This document shows positions 14,693 to 42,500 of a stretch of 64,000 nucleotides of DNA, one piece after another. The stretch covers positions 30,001 through 94,000 of the forward strand of contig LUCW03001668.1 in the NCBI GenBank assembly GCA_001586965.3, written 5' to 3'. Both the position numbers and the translations under genes were made by a program. Position 1 is the stretch's first letter, and each line of letters begins with the position of its first letter. Under the pieces are notes generated by a model. That model ran no database searches. It was given only the letters and a program-made list of their open reading frames with translations, and was not told the origin of the DNA. The DNA is from Sphaeroforma sirkka. Taxonomy: Eukaryota; Opisthokonta; Ichthyosporea; Ichthyophonida.

Positions 14693-17316
14693 TTAATCGC
14701 CCCCGTTTTGTTCGTACAATTCCGCCACCGCGTCTTTATATTTCATAGCAGCAGGGATACGTTTTAACTTCAATGTTGGAGTGAGAAGACCGTTGTCGAT
14801 TGTGAAAAGTTGTGACTCCACAATAATACGCGGTACTCGTTCGAAGCCTTTGAGGCCACTCTCTTTATGCATAGCGTCTAGTTGTAGCAAAAGAAGGTCG
14901 CGAAGCTCAGGAGAAGCACAGAATGTGTTGAAGTCGCCAACCTTATTGTTGTACCTAGCCCATTCAATAACCAGTTCCTCGTCCGGCACAACAACAGCCA
15001 CGGGGTAGGAGCGAGATGAGTCTCCTGTAATCAAAATCTGAGCGATGAATGGGCACTTACTATACATCGACTCTAGCATTTCCGCACACAAGTACTCTCC
15101 CTGTGACAACTTGAAAATAGATTTCTTCCGGTCGATGATTGAGAGCGTGCCATCTCTATTCCACTCTCCGATATCGCCAGTGCAGAACCAACCATCGCGG
15201 TCGAAGACTCTCATCGTCTGGTATTCGTCCTTCAAGTATCTGTAAATCGCAACAATAGGGAAGTGTCAAATTGGACTCACATGCGAGTGTCATGTGTGTA
15301 TACTGGTATGTGGGTCTATTCTGTACAATGAAACATGGCTGGAAAAATAGAAGAGACACGCATAGTATCTATGATCAAGCTCAAGTAGGAGTTACAATGT
15401 GCACATACCCTTTGAACACATTATTGCCTCGCACATGGATCTCTCCTCTGGGAGGATTGCTGTCTGTCTCATACGACATCTCGGGAACACTTATCAATTT
15501 GACCTCACAAACTGGAAGCGGACCCCCACAGTGGCCTAAAGTTACACTCTTCGGATGTGCACATGTTAAACCTGCGGTAGTCTCAGTCAAGCCGTATCCG
15601 GTCATGATACAAGGGCAGAGGCACACCCGTAAGAATCGATGAACTTCCTGATCGAGAGGGGCGGAACCAGACACTATAAACCTCACTCTACCGCCAAGTA
15701 TTTCGCGGAATTTGGAGAACACAACTCTGTTGCATAGAGGCGTGTCTAGCCCTGCCAGCAAGGCTTGTTCGCGTATACGGAACGCGATATTGAACAGAAA
15801 GCGTTTGGAAAAGCTAGCAGCACCAATTCCTTGCTGAGTTTTGTCGTAGATGCGGTTGAGTACCCTTGGAACCGCTATTAAGAAAGTGGGTCGAAGCTCC
15901 TGAATGTCAGCGATGAGATTTGGTATGTGGCCTTCGTAGAAACCAACTGCTGCTCCGTAATGTATACAGAAGGCCTGCATATAAATATAATAGATAAGTT
16001 GTAATGAAACAGAACAATGCATTGAATCAAAATACCTTGAATTAAAGTAAGAACCGTGAAGGTGTCTTCAAGATATTGTACCTGTACAATTCGCTCGAAG
16101 ACATGCGCCAGTGGTAAAAACGATATGTGGACGTCATCACAGCTTATTTCGATGTTCAGTTCCAGCGCTCGAAGACTTGCCATTATATTCCCATGGGTGA
16201 TTTCAACTCCTTTCAAGTGTGTGAGATTGTTTTACGGAAGTTAATTCGCTGTAATGAGTATACTAGTCATACATCTTTATGCAAGGTTTAATACATATAT
16301 ATCCCACATATGAAAATTGCAGACATTCAGGTAAATAGTCTATATACGAAAACAATCAAATACTAAATTCTATCAACGAGCTTCCTTCGAGCGTTGCGTA
16401 GCAAACCTTTAGGGTCGCCAGTGGACCCGCTTGTGTACATTACTATTGCAACGTCTTCGGCAGCTGGGATTGTGTAAGGTATCTCATTTCCCTCTCCCAA
16501 AAGCAGAATATCTGCCAGTGTTGTTAGATGCACATTCACTCGAGCAAAGTTTGCTCTTAATTTACTCGACGCGATATCATCGAAACAGATTGCCAGTTGT
16601 AGGTGAGGGTGATCGATTGTCTTTTGGCACGCCAGCAGTACGTCCTGTATTTGGTCCTCGCCAAAAAATATTGCAACCATTTCAGAGTGCTGTATTATAT
16701 AATCAATGCCTTTAAAACTGTCGTATAATGCAACTGTTGGGTTACTGTGTAGATTGCAAGCAGTCTCCACCAGGGGCCATTCAATTCTGTTCTTTGAGTA
16801 AATCCCAATTCGCTGTCTTGGTTCAACTCCCAGACATAGTAAACCTGCAGCAGAACCAGCAATGAAGAAAAAAAATGTGCGTTTTATACGTTTAGCTTGA
16901 GTACACATCATACAAAAGAGCGCAACACCGGAAATGAGATTCGGATAGATACCTGCACCGATCTCGTTCGCAATTTTTCCACCTTCCGCGTAGGTAATGT
17001 ACCTGTATGGACCTGCCGAGTTGTCTGGCAGAATGCTCCTCTGCCCCAGGAAGTTCTTCTCAGGATAAGCAGCGAGCGCCATTTGAAAGTTGTGGTACAA
17101 AGTACTACGCTCGGGAGCGTAGCTAGCGAGATGTGTGGGCCATTTTGGTACTCCGTTTACAAAAGCAGGACTACGGTGCACACCTGAACCCCAGTCATCA
17201 CCGTTCTGAACAATACTTTGGAATGGTAGTTTGGGGTACGACGGATCTGGGTAACATTCATTCATTTCATCCTCATTCAAGGATGTAGAAGGAATGGAGG
17301 ACAGAGTGCCTCCCAT
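14693..17316 (-). CDS. ACSL: Long-chain acyl-CoA synthetase (ACSL)
   Basis: Five exons on the minus strand: 17316..16953, 16844..16407, 16209..16082, 15974..15409, 15239..14693; 680 residues, close to animal ACSL1/5/6 (about 700). It activates long-chain fatty acids to acyl-CoA through an acyl-AMP intermediate. The signatures are complete: phosphate loop YTSGSTGDPKG (258-268), HVFERIVQ (about 303-310), GYGLTETTAG (436-445), the FACS signature around GWFCTGDIGEW (TGD at 519-521), IIDRKKSIFKLSQGEYL, and a C-terminal LTPTLKLKR with the lysines expected near the adenylation site. There is no peroxisomal SKL-type end (it ends NGGD). The N terminus is short and not strongly hydrophobic, so membrane attachment is unclear. 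Intron 1 (16845-16952) stays open in frame, which could mislead gene callers. It runs in the same direction as VPS53 and is convergent with the coiled-coil gene. Confidence 0.97.
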
Positions 17317-17617
17317 AATTGCAGTTGCTTATCATGTACATTCAATCTTCGAATGTAGAGAGCCGTTTCAAGCAATAGTATATTCTTATATCATATTTTT
17401 GCAATGGAAGCTCCCTTTAACAGGCTTCTCACGTACTTTGAAATGCGTAATGCAACTCATCAGATCAACTGCGCAGTTTTGATTTTCAACTGTTGGATCA
17501 TCCCGAATTACGTTGGAATGCAATCGAGTTCTGATTGGTGGATTACGATATGGTGGGCTGTTTAGTTTTTATAAATATCTGCATGATGGGGCGATGGGCC
17601 GAGCAACTATCATTGTA

Positions 17618-17653
17618 TAATACAGCGGGGCCCTCCGGGACCTCGCTGTATTA
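17618..17653. repeat. Perfect inverted repeat, GC-rich hairpin
   Basis: TAATACAGCG at 17618-17627 is exactly complementary to CGCTGTATTA at 17644-17653. The 16-bp interior (GGGGCCCTCCGGGACC plus T) extends the stem with further G-C pairs and a small loop. It lies about 300 bp upstream of the ACSL start codon. It could be a cruciform or a hairpin RNA; no function is shown. Confidence 0.85.
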
Positions 17654-18137
17654 AACCACGATTAGGCCCTATGTGGCCGGCGCTGCCGCTGTGAATTTGC
17701 ATCACTATCTTACATGATGGGGTATGTTGCTTGCGTTGAAGGACGAATTCGCGCGGACGCAGTTGTTGTAAGGAAGCTATAGCGATGTTCAGAGTTCTCA
17801 AAATCTCATTAGCACCAGTGCTCGACTTGTCGACTGACGATTTGTTAATGGTCGCAATCTTGTACAGAGATTAGTCCTATACATACAGTATTGTACGGTA
17901 ACTCGTCCTCAGCCTATAAATCTCTGAGTGTTATCGGCGATAGCCAAAAAATATGCAATCTAATGAGGTGAATTTGAATCTGTACAGTGTGCTGCTATCT
18001 CACGACCTAGATGTGCTATCTTAGACCGACTGCACAGTCCTTCGAAATTGCGAACCAGTCTCCCGATTTGTAATTAGGTTCGATTACAGAAGTGACAAGT
18101 GCATTCTGAGTCCAACTGTCCAATAGACTGAGTGTGA

Positions 18138-18143
18138 TTTATT
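18138..18143 (-). promoter_or_regulatory. VPS53 poly(A) signal
   Basis: TTTATT on the plus strand reads AATAAA on the minus strand, 32 bp downstream of the VPS53 stop codon, the usual place for a cleavage and polyadenylation signal. Confidence 0.6.
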
Positions 18144-18174
18144 GTTTTTGACCAAAATAGCCCAACGTACCAAG

Positions 18175-28272
<10,098 letters not shown>

Positions 28273-29160
28273 GATTGTATGCTAGTTATGATCTATTTGC
28301 AAATGATCAACCAGTCCCAGTGGTCTATAGAGATGTTCGCGATACCTTAGCTACAACCTCACGGCGACGTAGGTCAAGACGTGGTTTGCATACTTATCCG
28401 TTGCTAGGCAATGAGTTCAGCTAGACGACGTCAATACACTGGCAGGTTCACTAAATGCATACACATAAATACATACACACATACAAGCGTCCGCGTATAA
28501 CTCACATGTGTGAGACGTTCGAACGACACTCTCTGCTATTCATATGTGGTCTCTTTCTATATCGAGCTTTATATACATTTTTTTGTACATATTTAATATT
28601 CTTTCGTTTGTTGACTTTCCGTCTCTATATCCCCGCCAAATTCGAAATTGTCCTTTTATATTCACTGGGGTCAAAAAAATTTAAAACAATACATTATATA
28701 ATGCATACGATGTTGCCAGTTGCGCAGGCGTAAAGTAACCCTCGCAGCCGCAGGTGTCGTAAATAGCACGGGTAGGTTTATAATTATTACATATTTCATG
28801 TTTGTCACTTATGAATATCCACACATGAACAGTTAAACACACACACTTGAAGTTGGTAAACTATCCATAGCACAAGTCCAGCGCGATGTACTTATAGTTG
28901 GCACTTGGTGTTCAATAAAGAACATCATCAAAATATATTCTGCTTTGAAGCTTTAACTCTAGTAGTAAAAGCGCTTTACTTTGCACCATTCTTCGCTATG
29001 GACAGACTGACGCACTGGTAAAGATCGGGTTGACCTGGTACGTATTTGTGGTTTGATGTCTAAGATATGCAACTGTGTGTACAGGGAAGCTTTATACTTC
29101 AACGTGTTTTGGCCACGTTGGGACATGCAAGTTGGACGCGCCATACTCACCACATGATTC
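28273..29160. other. Upstream region of VPS53
   Basis: It starts at the VPS53 ATG and runs toward MED21. A short frame at 28998-29017 (+) reads MDRLTH and is followed by GTAAAG. This resembles the MED21 N terminus (human MADRLTQLQ) and is the best candidate for its first coding exon, but no connecting exon was found. If right, VPS53 and MED21 are divergent and 725 bp apart. Confidence 0.35.
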
Positions 29161-30100
<940 letters not shown>

Positions 30101-30200
30101 TCCATACTTAAATCCATATATGCACAAATAGTGAATGTTTATTTCTATTTCAGACTTGGAAATGCTTACCCGTTACACTTTGCTGCAATGGTTTGTATGA

Positions 30201-30392
30201 GTGTTTCCGGTCCAAACTGGTTTGCTTGTATACGAGTGCTTTGTGTGCTCCGCAACTACAGAATTCAGTGTTAAGCGTGTTCAGTTAGGTGGATTGTATA
30301 CATGTGTATCCTACTGCTTCCCTTGTAACTTATTCGGTGCACAAGCCCAGATATGTAAGTATCTTATATCACATCCGATAGTTCCTTTGTAG
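30201..30392 (+). CDS. Cys-rich ORF, possible exon
   Basis: A 63-residue open frame with clustered cysteines and the segment YTCVSYCFPCNLFGAQAQI, followed by a strong GTAAGT donor (30356). The C-x-x-CFPCNLFG pattern recalls PLAC8-type Cys-rich proteins, but the rest of that domain is not visible. It could instead be intron sequence of MED21 or a fragment. No function is assigned. Confidence 0.15.
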   Translation: MFPVQTGLLVYECFVCSATTEFSVKRVQLGGLYTCVSYCFPCNLFGAQAQICKYLISHPIVPL

Positions 30393-30937
30393 ATTTTTGG
30401 GGGGCTCAATTATGTTGTATCCAGTTAAAATGTCTATCGCACGTAACATCAGTCATGCTGCACTTAAAATGCAACATGCTGTGGCCATTTGTCAGGCGAT
30501 TCTGTATATTCGCGAGATCTGTTGTTTACCAACTTCTGATCGAATGATGGTGATAGCATGACTTCTGAGCGTACCTGGTGTGCAGCAGTCTTTGGATTCC
30601 TCTTATCTGTGGTAGCCAGCGTGAGTGAGTTGTAACGCAGTTTTTAAAGCACAATGCTGACTGGCATGCACGTTATTTGTTTCGGTTAGAAAAGTACTCA
30701 TAATTCTGCGGTTTTTCTTATTTAAAAATTCAATCACTCACGCCATTTCATGTATTTACTGCTAGCTGCCATTATGCTCTGCGCAAAATTTTGAATGTTA
30801 TTGCCTTGACTGGAGCTGCGTGAAACCTAGACCTCCACTCAAAAGAATGTGTGAAACATATTCTGACACAGACCGTTGCCATCACACTTGAGCACTCTCT
30901 CACCTTACCACTCCCTGCTTGTATATCACCTCTGCAG

Positions 30938-31710
30938 CTGAGCTATCACTGCCACCGAGCTGTGGATCAACTACCGGCGTACATCAAAGTGGACGGTGTG
31001 TACCCAAATATGCCACCAGCCGTACCTGGGGGACCGGTCCAACAACCGCCGCAATTGGGTGCAGATGGCGAGGAAGCGGACGTGGTGTTTGCCCGAGAGA
31101 TTGTGAATACCATGCGAGAGATAGATACGATTGTGGACACGTTGCCGAGTCTGGAGGATAACTATGACCAGCAAATGCGCGATTTGGAAAGGCTGGAGGA
31201 AGTCAATGAACAATCTGGGAAGAATCTGTCCGAGGCTATCGACAGAGGAGGTATGATGTGTAGTCAAGAAGTGGTTCATGTACTTCTGGAAAGCTGAGAG
31301 ATACCTGCACTAGTTTATCGGCCTTCTTATCCGTTCGATGCGGACTAGCGGAGGTCATAGTCGTACTCTTGCCCAGGGTTTCATGAGTGGCGGTGCACTG
31401 GTTTCAGAGGTTCGATCAACAAAGAATCGCTCGTGTACTTCGTTGTATTGATTTTATTTGTCGTTTGATTTGAGAAACTTGAATGTACTTATAATGTGGC
31501 AGTTCTTATTCGTTTCTGGCTATGTATCATCAATTGCCAGTGCCTGTCGTCCGTTTGCTACGATAGGCACACGTTCTCAATACTAATTTTCAGCCACACC
31601 CTTGAACAGAACTCTACTTGTCCTTGATACGTGCTGCTCTGGATGACATCGGCGACATGTCATTGAAAGCGGAACCTCAGGAGATTGAATCAGAAGAGTT
31701 CGAGAACTGA
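30938..31710 (+). CDS. MED21: Mediator subunit 21, 3' exons
   Basis: Two clear exons, 30938..31250 and 31610..31710, joined in phase 1 (GTATGA donor, TTGAACAG acceptor), giving 137 residues up to TGA 31708-31710. Med21 (Srb7) is a small middle-module subunit of Mediator that forms a helical hairpin with Med7. The match to human MED21 covers the chain: LSYHCHRAVDQL (human LADQFCNAIGVL), a Pro-rich linker, FAREIVNTMREIDTIVDTLP (human LIARTAKDIDVLIDSLP), a heptad region around LERLEEVNEQSGKNLSEAI, DRGELYLSLIRAALDDIGD (human YRGDMLLEKIQSALADI), and an acidic tail ending EEFEN. Some 14 N-terminal residues must come from upstream exons; the candidate is MDRLTH at 28998-29017. A nearer AG at 31593 would put the last exon out of frame. 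Confidence 0.9.
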
Positions 31711-33091
31711 GAAGTCCTCCACAATCGTCGCCTGTGGTGATCGGTACAGTTTCTTGTTTAGTTTAGTCTGAGATTACAAGTATACTGCTCTACTCTGAAG
31801 GCACCAATAGGTCGGCGTAGTTTGCAATGGGCTTATCGTAGTCTGTCATAGACCTTGGTCATGGCACCCATGAAAGGCTGTCGGAAGCGGCTGTGGAGGA
31901 CTCGGGCGTGCGTTCGAGTGAATCGGGCGTATTTTTTACATGTAGGTTATCGAGAGGTAGACGCCGCTCTCGACCAAATAGGCTGTGTCGTGAGAACGCA
32001 ATCGAGTGCAATGCAGCTAGGTGTTTATCCAATGGATGACTGTGTTAGTTTATCCAATGGATGACTGTGTTAGTTTATCCAATGGATGACTGTGGCAGTT
32101 TATCCAATGTATGAGACTGTGTTACATGCATCGGGTGAGGGGCTGCAAATGCGAGATAACTGTGCATTAGAGTTTCAGACTTAGGCACAATATTGCAGGC
32201 TGGACAGACGTCACTTAATTGGGCGAGGGCCATCCGTGATGGGTTGGTAGTGGCTATCATGTAAACCTGATGATGCTCACTAAACTAGGTGCGAATTGTC
32301 AGCAATCGGGAAGATCAGAGCGTGGCTCATAACGCTGACAAGCTGGATAGTTGAAGATCAGCAAGCGACATGGCACTTTTGCAGGCCTATGCTAGCTTTC
32401 TCGCAAAGGTGTTTATTGTTCAATCGTCTTAAGAAGAACACGGGCTTACTGGCAGCCAATCAGATGCAGATCACGCTTTAGTATAAGGCTTCGCCCTGAG
32501 TGTGGCTCAAGTGGTTCTTGTCTGATACGCTGTTTGACTACAATGCCAGATATATCGTCGTGTGAATGCTGCGTGTGCATCAGGCGCCTCGTCTTTTGTG
32601 TGCTGATCCAAGAGCTAGCAGTAGATCAATATCCCAACACACAGTCGCCAAACAATAATCCCCAGGAAAACAGTCCATGGGCCGCAAATATAATCGTCAA
32701 ACATGCAGAACAGTGACCACCGCGCACTTCTTGAGTGAAACAAGAGATAATGGTTTGCGTCGAAAAGTGTTAGGCTTTCTATCAGTGGTATGCTCTGGTT
32801 ACTATGGTGGAGGTTGAGGAGTGACAAGGAGGTACTATTTGCATGCTATATAAAAGCACGTGGGCACTGACTGAATATCATCGAGAGCATTTGATTCGTT
32901 GAGAACTTCTGATTAAAAAAGATTACAACCAACCTTCCTCAAAATGTCAAGAGCCCTTCAGTCAACTGAGGCAATTTATCATTTCCTGTGTATCTTTGAT
33001 TCAGATTATCCGATATGTATGAATCGCAAATCTATAGTATAGTGCAATCCAGTCACGTCAGTAGCACACTACGCCTGCTAAGTACACAAAC
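31711..33091. other. Intergenic between MED21 and METTL18
   Basis: About 1.4 kb with no recognised gene. It holds the 25-bp tandem repeat at 32023-32122. Frames such as 31855-32064 (+) run through that repeat and are not supported. The final part is the presumptive METTL18 promoter. Confidence 0.6.
32023..32122. repeat. 25-bp tandem repeat, four units
   Basis: GTTTATCCAATGGATGACTG followed by TGTTA is repeated with exact 25-bp spacing starting at 32023, 32048, 32073 and 32098. Units 1 and 2 are identical, unit 3 differs near its end, and unit 4 is degenerate. Confidence 0.95.
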
Positions 33092-38141
<5,050 letters not shown>

Positions 38142-39533
38142 GATCATCACTCTTGATCATGGTATTCTGACCCTTATGGAAAGACAATGCTAGGACTGCA
38201 GGGAGAAGTATGGCACATACAAGGGTAGGCTGTTTTCATCTTTGCCAGCTAGAGGACGATCTTAAGATTGCAAGGGCTATAAACTGATAGACGCCTATTT
38301 GAGTGAGTCTTCTGTGTGATACGCCACCACAATCATGAGGGTTCTTGGTAAAGTTCGGCGAATTTTGCTTTGAGCGGACCAGCATGCGATGAGAGTTGAC
38401 AGCTTGCAAGAAGAATTTCATTCGGCAGACAAGAGTGTAAATTCGGGTAAACTACGAAATGATTTATAGTCAAACATCAGAGTGCATACCCTCTGCTTCC
38501 AAGGCTTTTCTTCTGCTCAAATGTAACGGTAGTTCATCTTGATGTACATTCGACGCTTGTGGTGCACTTCTCTTTATAGCTGGAAGGGTGCGAGCAAGGC
38601 ACTGCCGCATTGGTCCATTGGGAGTCTAGCTGTTGGTTAGTCATGAGGATGGCTTCGCTAAGTGCATACAGCCTGTGAGGGCGTGTTATAACAAATAAAC
38701 TAGCTATTCCCAAGGGCGAAAGCCGTCTGCGACTCATTTTAATAATGAATTAGGGCAATCCATGCCGTTTCCGAATTCGAGTACGTTTCTTCTAATGAGA
38801 AAAACACACTCGTTGCTATACAGCAAAGTATTCTGTTCATTACAATAAAAGTTCTGACCTTGATGACATGGGCTTCATCTTCAGCTGACCAAGCGCTCTG
38901 AAACTGAGTCCTAATCGGACGGTGGGTAGCTCAAAGGCTAATTAGACACTCGCTAGCTCAAAGGCTAATTGCAGTACCGAGAAATACTGCATAGTAACTA
39001 ACGACTGATTGCAGCGCGCAAGAAACACTGCCGGACTAGCGCGTGTCAGCCGGTGATGACACAACAAATCTGGCTGTCACGCAGAGCATGATCAGCACTC
39101 AATGCATTTTACACACATTTGTCTCCTCTGAAATACTCATTTGTGACAGATTATCGTTATCCTCAATGATGTATATGTCAAAACTTTCAGTGTACGGAAC
39201 CCGTATGATCGCAGTGTGGTTACCCATAAATTTCCGGGCGAAAGTGCGAGCTCAAATACTTTAATCACATCTAAACCCCTCTAGGTATGTACACGTGTAT
39301 AGTTGCCTTCCTGTTTCCCACCTGCCGCCGAGCGGTACTAAGCTGGGTATAATTGTCCACTAAGAGTATCTCTGTGGCATTTCTAACATTGCTACACTGA
39401 GATGATAACGACTGTAGTTGCCTCAAGTTGCCCAGTCCTGAGATCACCAAGCAGAGTAGGGGTGCGTATTCCACAAGCAGTCTGCGAACGACTGATGTTA
39501 GAGCACATTTATGTGGTGATTTGGCTCGTAATT
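38142..39533. other. Region between METTL18 and FYVE genes
   Basis: The genes converge here. Two minus-strand frames look more protein-like than chance: about 39271-39530 (VRRLLVEYAPLLCLVISGLG) and about 39096-39245 (ARKFMGNHTAIIRVPYTESF). I could not join them or assign a family, and the first overlaps the last FYVE-gene exon in another frame. A 17-bp direct repeat TAGCTCAAAGGCTAATT occurs twice near 38927 and 38955. No other feature seen. Confidence 0.35.
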
Positions 39534-42500
39534 CTACGATCGTAGGCACATGGTACATATTCTCACCGATCCGACTCCACCGCGACGCCTGGAACGAAGT
39601 AAAATATGTAAAATGGAACAGGAATGAGGATAGTGAGGAATATGATGACTAAACATGTATCACTCACAACAAAAATGAAAATGCAGGTAACTCTCGAACA
39701 TACTTGACACATTCAAATGTGTAAACAGAATATACAATTCCGGTGCTAGCGCATACAGTATGGACGCAAGGTTTGGCTTTAAACACTGGTACCCATTGTT
39801 TGTCACTATCTCGACAATGATGCTGCTATGGAAACGACGAGCAAAACTAGCCACAATCACGACCAGTACTACCTACAATCACGACCGAAACTACTTGTAA
39901 ACACGATCTATACTACTTGCACTCGCGACCGACACTACGTAACATATCGAGCAATACTTTATCATTACACACGCCAGTGTACACATACACTGTGCTATGA
40001 GTACTGCACACACTGCGCCCGCACTCGCGGCAGTGGTGGCGTCGTCTGATCCAGGTGAAGGCATTCTTGCATGTTGGTTCCATACAATAGCTAGCTAGTT
40101 GCCATACCACGGGTTGTTCCTATGTGTGTTGGTAGGGGAGAGAGTCTTATATGTATTTGTATGTGACTGCGTATCGGTCCACAGAGACGTCTATATAATC
40201 ACTAGCTACCAGGCCGAGAGGTATACCTGTATATACTCACAAGTGAGAGAGCATTATAACAAACTCGCTTGTTTTGATATGAACATTTAAGTACAATGAC
40301 TGGTAAATTGCCACGCAGGAGACAGTCTCACATGCGTGTGATTCAAAAAGCGCATTGGTATGGGCCAGTAATTCAGTCTCGGCTCATGAATCGATTTGAG
40401 CCAACGACAATTGCCAAATACCGGCGGATATGATTGTGCGTGCAATGTTTTGGTGTCTATTCACTTACAAATCCTTTCAGGATACCGTTGACGGTAGTGG
40501 ATTGTTCCAGATTTGATAATTGGCGTCGAAAATCGTCCCTCTTCGCTTTGACAGCGGCCTGTTAGCGTAGAAAATTATTAATATGTATGGCTAAAGTCCC
40601 GTATACAGTTGTATTAATACAAATATGAGCATATATATATATATATATATATAATTATATATATTTATAGGTATATGTATATTATATATAATTATATATA
40701 TTTATAGGTATATAATATATATATATATAGGTATATATATATAGGCATATGTATAATATATATATATATATATATATATAATAGAATAGTATATATATAT
40801 AATATAATATGATGGTATAATACAATATATATATATATATATATGAGTGTGCGAGTGTGCGACATAACATTATCTGTGGTTGTGCTTTACATGTCAAGAT
40901 ACGTTTCAATCGAGCACCTCCAATCGAGCACCTCTTGTATTTCAACAAAAACACCCGCCATGAGAAGATCTGACTTTGTCACCAACATACCAACTCGGCT
41001 ATCGCGGCGGCACATTTCGCCTCCATCTTGGCCAATCGGCTTTCGTTCTCTATGCTGACGTCGTGTGTCTGCAGTTCCAACACGCCGCAAGGCGAAATAA
41101 ACGAGTTAAACATTAAGTCAATTCATAGCGTGCGACAGACAAAAGATCATCATAAACGGAATCTGTGCATCACTTTTATAAGATAGCGCGACCAAAATAA
41201 CAAACGAACAGCATTGCAAACTCCACTAGAGTGGTATCAGGCACAAACACATTACATTTATGGACGTCTCATTTAACCTACCGATTCCTCGCCTCTTGCA
41301 TTCAACAGAAGCTTCTCAGCCTCCTCAGCCGTGGCCTGAGACTTAACCAGAGTATTTCTTAGTCGCATCGCGTCTGCCTCGGTTGCTACAGGGGTGAGTT
41401 AAAATGCAGTGTTCTAAATCGATCGCTAGCAAGAGTATCATGACACTGGTATAGAATCTAAATGTTAACGTTTGCTAAATCCATATCAGCGAGTTTTTGG
41501 TGATAGATCCAAATCGGTGGGCGTATATTTGCAATTAGCTTGGCGTAAGTACGGTTTGGCTCTATACCAGGCACAAGACTTGTACTTTCCATTTTTCATC
41601 ATTTTAATTCAACTATTGTGGGGCTCAAAGTAAGATCATAGCTGACCTATTAAGTAACATTCGTGGCTGACGGGGAACTATATCTTTCAACTCCTTTTGT
41701 AAAGTTCGATATTATATGACATTGAGTTTGACCTAATTTATGATCAGATTGCATCTTGCAGGCCGTTAAATATCACTTTAGAAGAAAATTTATGTGTAAG
41801 TACCTGACCACTGTCTCAAACCCTTCCTGCAACAATGAACTGCATACGACGAGACTTTTTCCGAGACAGACACATTGATAAACAAGCAATTGTGCTATAT
41901 GCCGAGATGCACACACACGTATAAGTGGACCAAATGTTATACTCACACAATGGTAGATAACCACATACACTATGGCCGACTATCAACATAAGTGTTAGTC
42001 GCACATGTGTTAGTCAATAGAACAAACTGTGCATGCACTCGGCCATACTCAAATGTCAACAACAACAAGAAAAAACACTAAGTGCTCTTTAAGCCCAAAT
42101 CACCTCTACCTCACACATAGACCTACTCTGAAGCTGCGCCATCAGTCTGACAATCTCAGACTGCTTCTCCTCATCACTCCTTTGTAGATTTTCCAAATCC
42201 ACTTTCAGGGCGTCAATTTTCGACAATTCGCGCTCCATCGCAACCACCTGCGTTTGACCCAAGGCTGACAGCTCCTTAGAGTCCTCGATCTTAGCTGCGA
42301 GTTGTTCGAGGTTACCCTTCGCTAGCTCGAGCTTGCTCATCTTGTCTTTCAATTGCATAATTTCCGAGGTGAGGCTCTCAATCTGTGCACTGGAATCGTT
42401 CAATTTCTTCTGCAACGAGACCTTGTCCGCATTCGTACTCTCCAGCTCGGCCTGAGTTTGCGCATGTGCGTCCCTTATAGCCTTCACTTCTTCCTTGGCG

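Larger units (their letters stand above)
17317..18174. other. Intergenic between ACSL and VPS53
   Basis: 858 bp upstream of ACSL and downstream of VPS53. It holds the inverted repeat at 17618-17653, a GC-rich patch (17621-17690) unusual for this AT-rich window, and the VPS53 poly(A) signal at 18138-18143. No gene seen. Confidence 0.6.

Noticed and set aside
16845-16952. Extra hydrophobic segment in ACSL from an intron open in frame
   Set aside because: It has a good donor and a CTGCAG acceptor, and removing it restores the conserved GLLCLGVEPRQRIGIYSKNR stretch next to GAG.
41804-41826. A 23-bp candidate exon in the FYVE gene
   Set aside because: It fits only if exon 3 uses a poor donor. 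Exon 3 joins exon 4 directly in phase with a GTAGGT donor and keeps the coiled coil continuous.
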